Of a stretch of 30,813 bases of DNA, positions 9,196 to 17,370 are shown piece by piece. A model generated the notes under the pieces. The model worked only from the letters and a program-made list of their open reading frames with translations, was not told the origin of the DNA and searched no databases. Source of the stretch: Symbiodinium natans (Eukaryota; Sar; Dinophyceae; Suessiales; Symbiodiniaceae). Position numbers and translations under genes: made by a program. Location of the stretch: assembly GCA_905221605.1 (NCBI GenBank), contig CAJNDS010000059.1:212501-243313 (forward strand), read 5' to 3'. The stretch's first letter is position 1, and every line of letters starts with the position of its first letter.

Positions 9196-9764
9196 TGCAG
9201 GGAATGCAGAGGGAACGAATTCACCATGCATCTAGTGCATAGTTTATATAGCGTGCTATAAATATCATGAAGTGGTGGCATTCCACCAATACCATCATCA
9301 TCACCAGCGGGCAATGAACTTGGTCCATTTGCTGGAGATGGTGGTAAGTCACATCCATTAATTGTAGCTCAGGGTTTTGAAGGATTTTGGGAGGGCTCAG
9401 AACCCTATAGCTTCCCAACCGGATTGTTTAGGCCCTCACCTGCCCCTTTTTCCTGGACAACGCGCCCGAGAACCCATTCAGACCCTTCCTGGTTGGAGAC
9501 CCGATCCTTCGTAATTTCCAAAGAACACCATCTGACCAGGTGTTGTTAATGCAAGGGGCGGGGAGTCAAAACGAAAAGCCGATTTAGCTGATCCTTGCTA
9601 TCATGGTTAGTGCCGGAGAGTTGTTTTTGGATGGGGTCGTGCAAAAACAAGAGAACCCAACAGTTAAACATTCGCGAAGGAATAAAGCACCTGAACCGTA
9701 AATAACTGAACACGACATCCCAAAGACCTAAGTCCTGTAACAACTCGACGAGCGCCGCGAGAAG
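9196..9764. other. Intron-like or intergenic stretch, no gene seen
   Basis: About 570 bases, more AT-rich near 9210-9360. Two minus-strand ORFs of 65 codons (9221-9418, 9546-9743) show no motif and are not called. Confidence 0.4.
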
Positions 9765-9811
9765 GACTGGATCATCTTCTGGGCCTCACGAGAGGGGTGC
9801 AAGAGCCTCGG
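9765..9811 (+). CDS. Candidate small exon, aromatic-rich
   Basis: Acceptor GAGAAG|G, donor CTCGG|GTAGGG. The frame reads DWIIFWASREGCKSL and enters in phase 0, as the previous candidate requires. The same frame extends upstream as LDERREK to a TAA, so the acceptor could lie further 5'. Its exit phase (2 nt carried) does not match the exon at 10040, so this junction is unsolved. Confidence 0.4.
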
Positions 9812-10039
9812 GTAGGGCAACGGCCGAGGGGGGGGGGGGTTGAGGAGGGAAGGATTCGGGCTTCCTAAACCCCCCGAAGGGGCTCAGTCGAGGCCCCTGC
9901 GGATTTTTGTGTTGTGATTTCAGAGTTACGAGAGGGCCACCCCAATACAAAAAGTCTTCCGCAGTTTTTTAGGGCTTAGGGTTTACGAGCGCGATGCTTC
10001 CGAACAGCAAGCTCTGATCTCGACACTTAGCGCTGCAAG
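9812..10039. other. Intron-like stretch with G tract
   Basis: Contains a run of about 11 G at 9829-9839 and TTTAGGG-like words near 9967-9985. Ends at CTGCAAG|G. Confidence 0.35.
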
Positions 10040-10117
10040 GCATCGACAAGCTCTTCGGCACTGGCATGACAGACGAGGGCTGGTGGATGCAGATGCAGGA
10101 CACGTCTGCGGCACACG
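10040..10117 (+). CDS. Candidate exon, in phase with 10369
   Basis: Acceptor CTGCAAG|G. The frame reads IDKLFGTGMTDEGWWMQMQ followed by DTSAAH, ending at CACACG|GT. One base is carried, exactly what the next exon (10369) needs. An earlier GA donor after ATGCAG (10098) is possible but breaks the phase. The Trp pair and codon use look coding; no family recognised. Confidence 0.5.
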
Positions 10118-10368
10118 GTCTTAGGCACCGCTGCTTTGTCGAGCGGGGGTTGTGCAGCAATCCTTGGATGCATTTTTCAGGAGTACCTGCTCCGCTTCGG
10201 AAAGAAGAAGGAAGGCCTCTCTTAAGCCATGGGGAGCACTTGGAGTTTTTTCGCTCGGGGCTTGTAAATTCTGGGGGATCCTTTTTTCGAGTGCCGCTTT
10301 TTGCGGATAAGAAGACCAGAATGGAGACTCATCGCTCGTTTATTGGCTGTTCCCTTCTTAGAGAGCAG
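10118..10368. other. Intron-like stretch
   Basis: The frame from the upstream exon stays partly open here, but the composition turns T-rich before the AGAGAGCAG|G acceptor. No separate gene seen. Confidence 0.35.
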
Positions 10369-10431
10369 GTCGGGTCTGCGAAGCCATCGAGATCATCCGC
10401 CACCTGGCCGAATCGGAGATGGCCTTGAAAG
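10369..10431 (+). CDS. Candidate exon, helical, in phase both sides
   Basis: Acceptor GAGCAG|G, donor TTGAAAG|GA (GA type). The frame reads RVCEAIEIIRHLAESEMALK, a clear amphipathic helix pattern. It takes one base from the previous exon and carries one base into the exon at 11000, so all three join in phase. No family recognised. Confidence 0.5.
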
Positions 10432-10999
10432 GATCCTGAAAGTATGCTGAAAACGATACGCACTGGATACGCAGCTCCTTGACACCCCACTTGAGGAAAG
10501 CTTAAAGACTCCAAAGCTAAGGCCCCTGAAGTCCCTAAAGGCCCCTGGAAAAGCCCTGATCTCCCCAGGAAAAGTGGGGCCTTTCCCGAACCAGTCGAAC
10601 TGCCGCCGGCTCGGTGTCTGAGGGGCTCATCTCTTAAGGGAGCTAGCACTGTTCTCCCGTCATAGCCGTGGCCATCAAGTTGGTGCTCGGATGAGCCCAG
10701 GCCCATGTGTTGCATGCGTCTTAAGTGGGTTGCTGCCAAGATGCGTGTGCTGTCTTGATGGGTGCCTCTCTCATGGGAGCGGGTTGCGTCGTCTTGAACA
10801 CCTTCATTAAGGACGCGCGGGTCACGGCTGTAGCAAGACCGCAGTTTTTGCTCGCCTTCCCTTCCTCCATCCCAGTTCTGTCACCTTCCCTTCCTCTCTC
10901 CATGTCAGTCGTAGTCATACTTGTGTCTGTCGGTCCCGTTTCTCTTTGGCTTCCATGTCCCCGGTCCATGGCCTCGGAAGCCGGCCCGGACATGCTCAG
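10432..10999. other. Intron-like stretch, no gene seen
   Basis: About 570 bases with overlapping non-descript ORFs on both strands; none has a motif. Ends at CATGCTCAG|G. Confidence 0.35.
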
Positions 11000-11056
11000 G
11001 CCTGCGGGGGAAGTACGCGATATCGGGCACCAACCGGTCACTTGGCAAGAGTGGAG
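11000..11056 (+). CDS. Candidate exon, Gly/Ser-rich
   Basis: Acceptor GCTCAG|G. The frame reads LRGKYAISGTNRSLGKSGG and takes one base from the preceding exon. Two exits are possible: GTGGAG|GC at 11056, or an earlier CAACCG|GT at 11036, which matches the phase of the next exon at 11246 and gives NR joined to LKITF. The GKSGG here is not a convincing P-loop. Confidence 0.45.
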
Positions 11057-11245
11057 GCACCTTCAAGCCATCCTCAGCCACGACTCCCCCACCAGCCACC
11101 CTTAAACCCTGAAACCCTGAAACCCCTTCTTCAACCCTATATGAACCCTATTGAAGTTCCTAAAAAATCTGCTTTTTTAAGCCCTGAAGCCCCCTATGTA
11201 AACCTCTATATAAACCCTTAAACCCTTGAAGCCCTTCAACCCGAG

Positions 11246-11283
11246 GCTCAAGATCACCTTCAAGGAGATGAAGACCGACGAAG
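11246..11283 (+). CDS. Candidate 38-nt microexon
   Basis: Acceptor CCCGAG|G, donor GACGAAG|GC. The frame reads LKITFKEMKTDE and carries one base into the exon at 11518, where it completes a Gly codon. Upstream is a long C-rich, CCCTAAA-like tract. Confidence 0.5.
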
Positions 11284-11391
11284 GCCACCTGAGACCATGG
11301 CCAAAGCCCCCCCGAAGCTTCTCTCCAATCTGACTTGTCTACCTTTTAACCCCTGGAACCCTAAACTCAGAAGCCCTTAAACGTTCAACAT

Positions 11392-11510
11392 CTAAACCCT
11401 GACCCTAAACCCTAAACCATAAACCCTACACCTAAACCCCCAAACCTTAAATCCTAATCCTAAACCCTAAACCCTAAATCCTAACCCTAAACCCCCAAAC
11501 CTTAACCTCA
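11392..11510 (-). repeat. Degenerate CCCTAAA array upstream of an acceptor
   Basis: About 16 CCCTAAA-like units with several single-base variants, ending just before CAGTCTCAG|G of the exon at 11518. Confidence 0.92.
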
Positions 11511-11517
11511 GTCTCAG

Positions 11518-11568
11518 GCAAGGACCTGGAGTTCCGAGAGGGGAAGGACAAGCTCGCGCGGGTGCCCG
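11518..11568 (+). CDS. Candidate 51-nt exon flanked by telomere-like arrays
   Basis: Acceptor GTCTCAG|G, donor GCCCG|GTGCACC. The frame reads (G)KDLEFREGKDKLARVP and carries one base into the exon at 11903, completing a Gly codon. It is a GC-rich island between a C-strand array upstream and a G-strand array beginning 15 bases downstream. Confidence 0.55.
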
Positions 11569-11582
11569 GTGCACCTGTATTG

Positions 11583-11728
11583 TTAGGGTTTAGGGTTTAG
11601 GGTTTAGGGTTTAGGGTTTAGGGTTTAGGGTTTAGGGTTTAGGTTTAGGGTTTAGGGTTTAGGGTTTAGGGTTTAGGGTCTAAGGTTTAGGGTTTAGGGT
11701 TTTAGGTTTTAGGGTTTAGGGTTTAGGG
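11583..11728 (+). repeat. Telomere-like array (TTTAGGG)~20
   Basis: The longest array in the window: about 20 units, mostly perfect, with a TTAGG contraction and TTTTAGG expansions near the 3' end. It lies in the 5' half of the proposed intron 11569-11902. Confidence 0.97.
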
Positions 11729-11805
11729 CTTTCACGCCTGCGCATGAAAGGAAGGCTCCAGTGTGGCTTAGGGAGGATTGGGGGCTTCTTGAGAGGCTCG
11801 GAAGG

Positions 11806-11873
11806 CCCTAAACCCTAAACCCTTAACCCTAAACCCTAAACCCTACACCCTAAACCCTAAACCCTAAACCCTA
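11806..11873 (-). repeat. Telomere-like array (CCCTAAA)~9, opposite strand
   Basis: About nine units reading CCCTAAA on the + strand, 77 bases after the end of the TTTAGGG array. The two arrays are inverted copies of each other in the same proposed intron. Confidence 0.96.
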
Positions 11874-11902
11874 TTTTTTTTTGGGTTTTGGGGGCGGTGC
11901 AG

Positions 11903-11985
11903 GGTCGGACTTGGGGGTGCCGCCGAAGGTTGTCGACGTAGATGTCATCTACTCCTCCAAGAACATGATCGCCATCCAGTGGGAG
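11903..11985 (+). CDS. Candidate exon with degenerate RCC1-like half-unit
   Basis: Acceptor GGTGCAG|G, donor TGGGAG|GC. The frame reads (G)SDLGVPPKVVDVDVIYSS and continues KNMIAIQWE. DVDVIYS followed by an A-I core is also present in the RCC1-like exon at 19028-19156 (DVDVIYSNYGAFAAI), so I read this as the second half of an RCC1-like unit. It receives one base from the exon at 11518 and exits in phase 0, matching the exon at 12426. Confidence 0.55.
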
Positions 11986-12425
11986 GCGAGGGCGCGCAGG
12001 GGGTGGGTTCTGGGGTTGGGTGGGGGGTGGGTTTGAGACCATTCTGTTGAAGTTCCCGGACACTGCACCCCCCAAACCCCGAAACCCCAGCTCCCCGAAC
12101 CGAAAAGCCCAAACCTCTCTCACCGCAGACCTCCAGAACTTTCGTTAGCTGCGGCCGCGATGCCTCCTCTTGCGAGAGATTTGGGATGAGCCTCTGTGTT
12201 GTTGGCCCTATTGTCTGTGCGCCTCTGAAATTGAGCAGGCAGATCACAGTGCACTTGGACCGCCCTGCATTGCATGCAGATGAATAGAAGCCCCGAACCC
12301 CCAGACCCCCCTAAACCCGCAAGGTTTGAACTCAAGGTCGAAGGACTCCAAGCGAACCCAAGAGTCGCCCAGGGCATCATTCATTTTGGCCTAGGGCTTT
12401 TTGGGGTTGTGGGTGCGCTGGCCAG
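11986..12425. other. Intron-like stretch
   Basis: Contains a G-rich segment (11995-12035) and an open frame after CACCGCAG at 12129-12288, which could be an alternative exon but has an AG|A rather than AG|G acceptor. Confidence 0.35.
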
Positions 12426-12480
12426 GACGCCAACGGCGAGTGCGATTTTTACGCCTGGGGCCCCGGATGCCTTTGGGGCG
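12426..12480 (+). CDS. Candidate exon with RCC1-like WG motif
   Basis: Acceptor GGCCAG|G. The frame reads DANGECDFYAWGPGCLWGG. Joined in phase to the previous exon it gives A-I-Q-W-E-D-A-N-G then AWG and GG, echoing the A-A-I/DGS/TWG/GG order of the RCC1-like units in this window. The 3' end is uncertain (a GC donor near 12480 is possible). Confidence 0.42.
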
Positions 12481-12640
12481 GCGCTGCTTTTAGGGCTTCG
12501 GGCTTCAGAAAAGTCCTGGCCCCGAATCATCCCAGTTTTGAAAGGCTGGTGGCTGGTGCTGGGGTCAAAGACTCCCAGCACGAACCCCAGCCCCTGCAAT
12601 TGAAGACACTACCACGTTCAGACTGGAGACCTGAGTTTTG

Positions 12641-12672
12641 TTTTTTTCTTTTTTTGGGGGGGGGGGGGGGGG
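12641..12672 (+). repeat. T(~15)G(17) composite homopolymer tract
   Basis: A T run with one C interruption runs directly into 17 G. Second instance of the T-then-G tract. Confidence 0.85.
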
Positions 12673-12976
12673 TTGGCATGTCTTTCCTTGTCTGTGAAAG
12701 GGGCGTGTTTGGTTCAGCACAGATTCGCAGGTGCCACACGACTTCCGGCTGTGGTGCTTGATAGTAGCTGTGCTACAGCATTCCCAACCTGTGGCCGTGG
12801 GCAACGCAGATTGTCGCAACTGCAGTTCTCCCAAATGATGGGCTGCAGCTCGCTGTTGCGCCATACAGACAGCATATGGCGGTTGATCTAATGATGGGCC
12901 TTTTTTGGTACCCGAAGCCACACAAGCACCATGTATGATGGAGTTGCGCAGAAGTGCCTGTAGGCCTGTAGTGCAG

Positions 12977-13042
12977 ATCGATGCCCTGCGTGACATGCGC
13001 GAGGTTTTAGCAACACCTTTCGGCGCAGAGCTGGCAAGCCTG
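12977..13042 (+). CDS. Candidate exon, helical, canonical GT donor
   Basis: Acceptor TAGTGCAG|A, donor AGCCTG|GTAAGC (strong canonical context). Exactly 22 codons: IDALRDMREVLATPFGAELA plus SL, amphipathic and coding-like. Phase 0 at both ends, matching the next candidate at 13446. Confidence 0.5.
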
Positions 13043-13445
13043 GTAAGCCTCACTGTGGCCCCCTTGTCCGGCAGAGCGTCACTGACCTAAACCTGCTTCA
13101 GCTGGCAGCCGCGGCTTCCTGCGGGTCCCGGTCCCTGCGATGCATGTCTCATGTCCTCCGGGCAACAGTTCTCGCGGTCTTTTCCTGCAGCCTCCCCCCC
13201 CCCCCTTTTTTCCGCGCTCTTGGAGGGAGCCCACTTTGCAGGGCGCCCAAAGAAGCCAAGGCACACAGGTTCGACTGTATTTGTGCGTTTGTTAGACGGT
13301 TTGCACCGAGATCATGACCGCGTCTTTGCCTGAGTCAGCATCCCCCAAAAGACCTATAATTCAAGGTACCAATACCGGCCCGATACGGGCCGCACTTAGG
13401 ACAGGGGCTTCTGGGTTTGTCGCCCTGAGCCCCTGAATCTTCGAG
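13043..13445. other. Intron-like stretch with pyrimidine tract
   Basis: Contains a C(12)T(6) tract at 13194-13211 and an open segment to the TGA at 13330 with no recognised motif. Confidence 0.35.
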
Positions 13446-13498
13446 GTGCTCACCCGCGTCAGCAACATCATCGCGGAGAGGGACAAGCTGGGCCCCCG
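13446..13498 (+). CDS. Candidate exon, helical
   Basis: Acceptor CTTCGAG|G. The frame reads VLTRVSNIIAERDKLGPR and continues the exon at 12977 in phase 0. The 3' boundary is unclear within the following G-rich bases. Confidence 0.4.
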
Positions 13499-14583
13499 GG
13501 GCTCGGCATTTCTTCTTGAAACTATCGCGGGGGGGGGCCTGCTCGCAAGCCCGAAACTCCGAAATCCGAAGCCTTATACCCTGAAGCCCCTTCTCTGCTG
13601 AGCCTCATGTGCAGGTTTGTCGGCACTTCCCGCGCTCGGTACTTCTTCAACTGAACCTTCCGGCCACTCAGGGACGAGCTGGTGGGGTCCGGGGCCGTGA
13701 GGTTTCGTATCCCTAGACATCCCACAGAAGGGGTCCCAAACTCTCGAAAAAAAAGCCCAAAGAGAGCGGTGTCCGGATTGCTCAAAAAAGCTCCAGAGCT
13801 GTTGCTGCGCGCCGATCCTCAGCTTGTGGAAAGTAGTCAGCAAGCCAAGCTGCGCCCATAAGAGTCTTGTTGGCATTTGGGTTTGGGACTTTGTGAGGGA
13901 GGAACAGGCTAGAGACCGCCTGATCGGTGCGCGAACAGCCCACACACGCTGCAATTTTCATTTCGCTCGAATGAGCCCCGGTTTCAATAGTTCAACGCTC
14001 AGCCAGTCGGAGAGTTGCGCTGATGTCAAGTAACCAACGCCTAGTCAGCCTTTGAGACCTTCAGTCGCTCAGAAGATGGCTGTTCCTAAAAGGATGAAGC
14101 CCTGATCCCTCAACCCTGACAACCCAAACCCCCGATAACCCGAATCCCTGGTAACCCTCACCCTCCTGCACCCAAAACCCTAACAACCCTAAACCCTGAT
14201 AATCCTAAACCCTGATAAGCTTAAGCCCCCGATAACCCTAAACCCCAAACCCTAAGCCCTCACCCTGATGAGCCTCAGGATTCTCCGCGTCTCACAAGCT
14301 CGCGACCTGCCCTCGCAGTCTGCAAAAGTTTCGCCCCCCCCCCCTGCAGAAGCTTCTTAGACCCAAGTATCATGTGCATAAAAATACTCACGCATGCATA
14401 TAACATATAGCATGTTATTCACAAAGAATATGTGTGCACATGTACATATCCATGATAAAAGTGAGATACATATCCCGCGATGCTGCTCGAGCAGGCTTAT
14501 ATGTTGTGCCTGCTACCTCCCAGGACCCACCATGACGCTTCCCGGTCATGCCCGAAGATCTGTTGGGGTCGAGAGTGTACAGT
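13499..14583. other. No gene seen; degenerate CCCTAAA-type tract
   Basis: About 1.1 kb. Bases 14100-14270 form a decayed C-strand telomere-like tract rich in CCCTGATAA and CCCGATAA variants. Bases 14375-14470 are AT-rich with ATGCATATAACATATAGCAT-like words. No coding exon was supported. Confidence 0.45.
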
Positions 14584-14638
14584 GGAGACCTAAAGCATCT
14601 TGTAGACCAGACCAAAGGGTCCTTCCTTTTCGAAGTGC
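14584..14638 (+). pseudogene. Partial duplicate of the Ubl domain start
   Basis: Bases 14587-14597 (GACCTAAAGCA) repeat exactly at 14727-14737 inside the Ubl domain of the next gene. In frame 14548 the segment encodes GDLKHLVDQTKGSFLF, paralleling GDLKHLAQKAFLQGFLR of the intact gene. It lies just upstream in a different frame from the gene's ATG, so it looks like a leftover piece of a related copy, or an upstream exon of an alternative transcript. Confidence 0.35.
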
Positions 14639-15991
14639 ATGGAGGGCGTGGAGCTCGTAGTGCATGTAGCTCTGCCAAGTGGGAAAAGAGCAACTCTCGC
14701 TGTTTCAGAGATGTCCACAGTTGGCGACCTAAAGCACCTGGCACAGAAGGCCTTTCTCCAGGGCTTCCTGCGACTGGTGACTTCATCGGGTCAGGTCCTG
14801 ATGGATACCGGGGCATCCCTGCAATCTGCTGGAATTCAGACAGGAGACCAGCTGATAGCTGTTGCACAGGCACCAAAGGTAGCTGCGACCCACGGTTCCT
14901 TTGCCCTGTGGCTGTATGGAGGTGACAAGGTCATCACCTGGGGCAATCGAGACTGGGGGTTCCGCCGCATCCCGACCCCGGATCAGCTCAGGAATGTCGA
15001 GCATGTGGTGGCCACCAACGCAGCGTTCGCTGCACTCCTGGCTGATGGATCAGTCGTGGCATGGGGCAACCCGCACCAAGGCGGCAACAGCTCGACGGTA
15101 AAGGATCGGCTCATCGGTGTGCAGCAGCTCCAGGCTACGGTGGGCGCCTTTGCCGCGGTCACTTTCGATGGATCCGTGGTTACATGGGGAGCTGCGCATC
15201 TGGGTGGTGACAGCACTCAAGTCCAAGGTCAGCTCACCAATGTCAGGCAGATTCACGCCTCGCAAGCGGCGTTTGCGGCGATCCTGGCAGATGGATCCGT
15301 AGTAACTTGGGGCGACCCACAGCGTGGTGGTGATAGCTCTGAAGTCCAATGCCGCCTGAGGAATGTAAAGGACATCTACGCCTCTGATGTTGCGTTTGCG
15401 GCCATCCTGGCTGATGGGTCGGTTGTCACATGGGGCCATGCAGGCTATGGTGGGGACTGCTCCGAAGTCCAAGATCAGCTCAGGGATGTTCAGCGCATTC
15501 AGGCCACAAAGTTTGCATTTGCCGCTGTTTTGACGGATGGATCCATCGTGACCTGGGGGGATCCAGAGCGTGGTGCTGACACCTCCGCAGTCCAAAGCCG
15601 GCTCGGGAGGGTGCGCCAGATTCAGTCCACACATACCGCATTTGCCGCGATCCTCTCTGATGGATCCGTCGCCACTTGGGGGTTTAATTTTCCGGATGGA
15701 GGTGGCGACAGCTCTGCGGTCCAAGATCAGCTCAGAGGTGTGCGGCAAATTCAGGCCACTGGGGCCGCTTTCGCCGCCATCCTGGACAACGGCTCAGTGG
15801 TCACATGGGGGGATCCTGCCTTTGGTGGTGACAGCTCAGAAGTCCAAGACCAGCTGAAGGAGGTGCAGCAGATTCACGCCGCGCAGCGCGCCTTTGTGGC
15901 CGTCCTGGCAGATGGATCCATCGTGACATGGGGCGATCCCAAAAACGGCGGTGACAGTTCCGCAGTTCAGGATCAAATTGCGCAGCTGTAG
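14639..15991 (+). CDS. Ubiquitin-like domain plus RCC1-like repeat protein
   Basis: A complete single-exon ORF of 450 residues. Residues 5-77 look ubiquitin-like: a beta-hairpin with SGK at 14-16, a V-x-D-L-K-x-L helix (28-34), then L-x-T-G-A-S-L-x-x-x-G-I-x-x-G-D-x-L. Nine RCC1-like starts follow, with WG at Trp101, 142, 183, 224, 265, 306, 347, 390 and 431. The spacing is exactly 41 except for one two-residue insertion (347 to 390). Units read VVTWGDPxxGGDSSxVQDQL, then a V-x-x-I strand and FAAILADGS. The protein ends inside the ninth unit (QDQIAQL), so the array may close on itself or be C-terminally short. RCC1 repeats usually form propellers that bind nucleotide-exchange or ubiquitin-pathway partners, but these units are shorter than the ~50 residues of classical RCC1. 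Function is not determinable; a ubiquitin-linked adaptor is inference. No introns, unlike its neighbours. Confidence 0.88.
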   Translation: MEGVELVVHVALPSGKRATLAVSEMSTVGDLKHLAQKAFLQGFLRLVTSSGQVLMDTGASLQSAGIQTGDQLIAVAQAPKVAATHGSFALWLYGGDKVITWGNRDWGFRRIPTPDQLRNVEHVVATNAAFAALLADGSVVAWGNPHQGGNSSTVKDRLIGVQQLQATVGAFAAVTFDGSVVTWGAAHLGGDSTQVQGQLTNVRQIHASQAAFAAILADGSVVTWGDPQRGGDSSEVQCRLRNVKDIYASDVAFAAILADGSVVTWGHAGYGGDCSEVQDQLRDVQRIQATKFAFAAVLTDGSIVTWGDPERGADTSAVQSRLGRVRQIQSTHTAFAAILSDGSVATWGFNFPDGGGDSSAVQDQLRGVRQIQATGAAFAAILDNGSVVTWGDPAFGGDSSEVQDQLKEVQQIHAAQRAFVAVLADGSIVTWGDPKNGGDSSAVQDQIAQL

Positions 15992-16705
15992 AGCTTGGAG
16001 TGCCAAGCGTGGCTCTCAACGACGTGGCTCTCAACGTGCAGACTGACTGGTGGCTCCATGGCCGAAATTGTCTGAGCAAATTTTCATTTTGAAATCTTGT
16101 TTGGTTGACAGATGAAGATTGTTGAAGCCACCAATCAGACAGAGCTTCTGTTTTTGGATCCTGCTGCTCTGTCTTTCCCAAAAAGAGTGGAAGATCAGGG
16201 GGTCGTGTTTGCATGGTAAGGTTCGGTGGACGGGACCTTAGTTGTGACACAGAGTGAATTCGCTAAGCCCGGGGCCAAAAGGCGCCAGGATTTTGCACAT
16301 GACGACGACCCAACTCCCAGTGTACAGTGATTGCCATACAGCGGCAGAGAGTGGAGAAAATGAGCCTTTGTGACGGCGTCTACATGTCTTTCTTCTTTTG
16401 GATAGATCAAGATAGATGAGGGCTTTGTGCCGCAGTGGGAAGGGGTGCCCAGCCTGCCATACCGATGGGGCATTGAGTATTCGCGTGTTTGCTTTGGCGA
16501 TGCTGCTTCCGCAGATGTTCCACCGTGACCCGCCGCAATTGTTCAATTGTTTTTGGATCGCGCTCTCCGAAATTCCGAAAGCCACATGAGATAAAATCTC
16601 GCAGAATCGGGACGTGGTAGATAAGAAATTTACGCGATATTAAAACGTTATCTTCTAGACGTATTCTTAGATAACTCCAATGGAGGTCCTTGGACAGTTT
16701 TGGGA
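15992..16705. other. Downstream region, no gene seen
   Basis: Probably includes the 3' UTR. CGTGGCTCTCAAC occurs twice (16008-16020, 16023-16035), 15 bases apart, right after the stop. A minus-strand ORF (16238-16585) has no recognisable domain. Bases 16590-16670 are AT-rich just before the telomere-like array. Confidence 0.45.
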
Positions 16706-16779
16706 GGGTTTAGGGTTTAGGGTTTAGGGTTTAGGGTTTAGGGTTTAGGGTTTAGGGTTTAGGGTTTAGGGTTTAGGGT
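16706..16779 (+). repeat. Telomere-like array (TTTAGGG)~10.5, perfect
   Basis: Ten and a half perfect units with sharp edges (AGGGTTTAGGG at the start, GGGTAACAACC at the end). The perfect sequence suggests recent insertion or active homogenisation. Confidence 0.97.
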
Positions 16780-17370
16780 AACAACCTACTTGTGATTCCA
16801 TCCCGGGCTACTTGTAAGCGTACCTATAACCGCCCAAGGAGCTCCAAGTCAGTCTTTAATTGAAGTGTCCCTTAACTTAAAGCTTTAAGACTATAGCGCT
16901 CCGAGGCATGGGTCTTCACATCAGAGATATTCCCAGGCCCAGCCTTGAGCCCAGTAAGTTGCGATGTGTGTGTTGACGTAGGCCGAGAACACATGTTACC
17001 CTGTTGTGCTCTGCCATGCCCAGAGCAAGGAAATCGATATGAAGAATGCTGACTTGAAGCTCTTGGCACTCTACGAGGCAAGTGTCGCGTCAGTTGCTTT
17101 GTAGAGTTTCCATGAGACACCAGTGCTAGGAATGAACCTGGCAGATGCATGCCGCCACCTATCTTGACAGTTCTCGCCTGCCGTTCCTGTAGCAGCTTTT
17201 TGCTGGCATGTTGCCACTTGGCTCAGAATTCAGGACCTTTCCAGTCCTGGCTGCAACGTGGCCCGTCTCATCTTGAGGTAAACTGCGGATGCTAAGCTAG
17301 GATCAGACTGCACAGCGTGCTCGATGTAATCATACGTTTAGTTTCTTCAGTCATCAGCGCCCTTCATGCA
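16780..17370. other. Intergenic / possible 5' region
   Basis: About 590 bases upstream of the next ORF. The downstream frame is open from 17317 with a GTG but no earlier ATG. No domain or clear regulatory site seen. Confidence 0.4.

Noticed and set aside
11000-11056. P-loop (GKSGG) in the candidate exon
   Set aside because: It lacks the G-x4-GK-[ST] spacing and a following Walker B candidate.
11583-11873. A true chromosome end
   Set aside because: Arrays are short, degenerate, occur on both strands and have genic sequence on both sides, so they are interstitial.
15050-15748. Long minus-strand ORF (232 codons) opposite the Ubl-RCC1 gene
   Set aside because: It is the antisense shadow of the 123-nt repeats; the periodic frame stays open only because the sense repeats are conserved.
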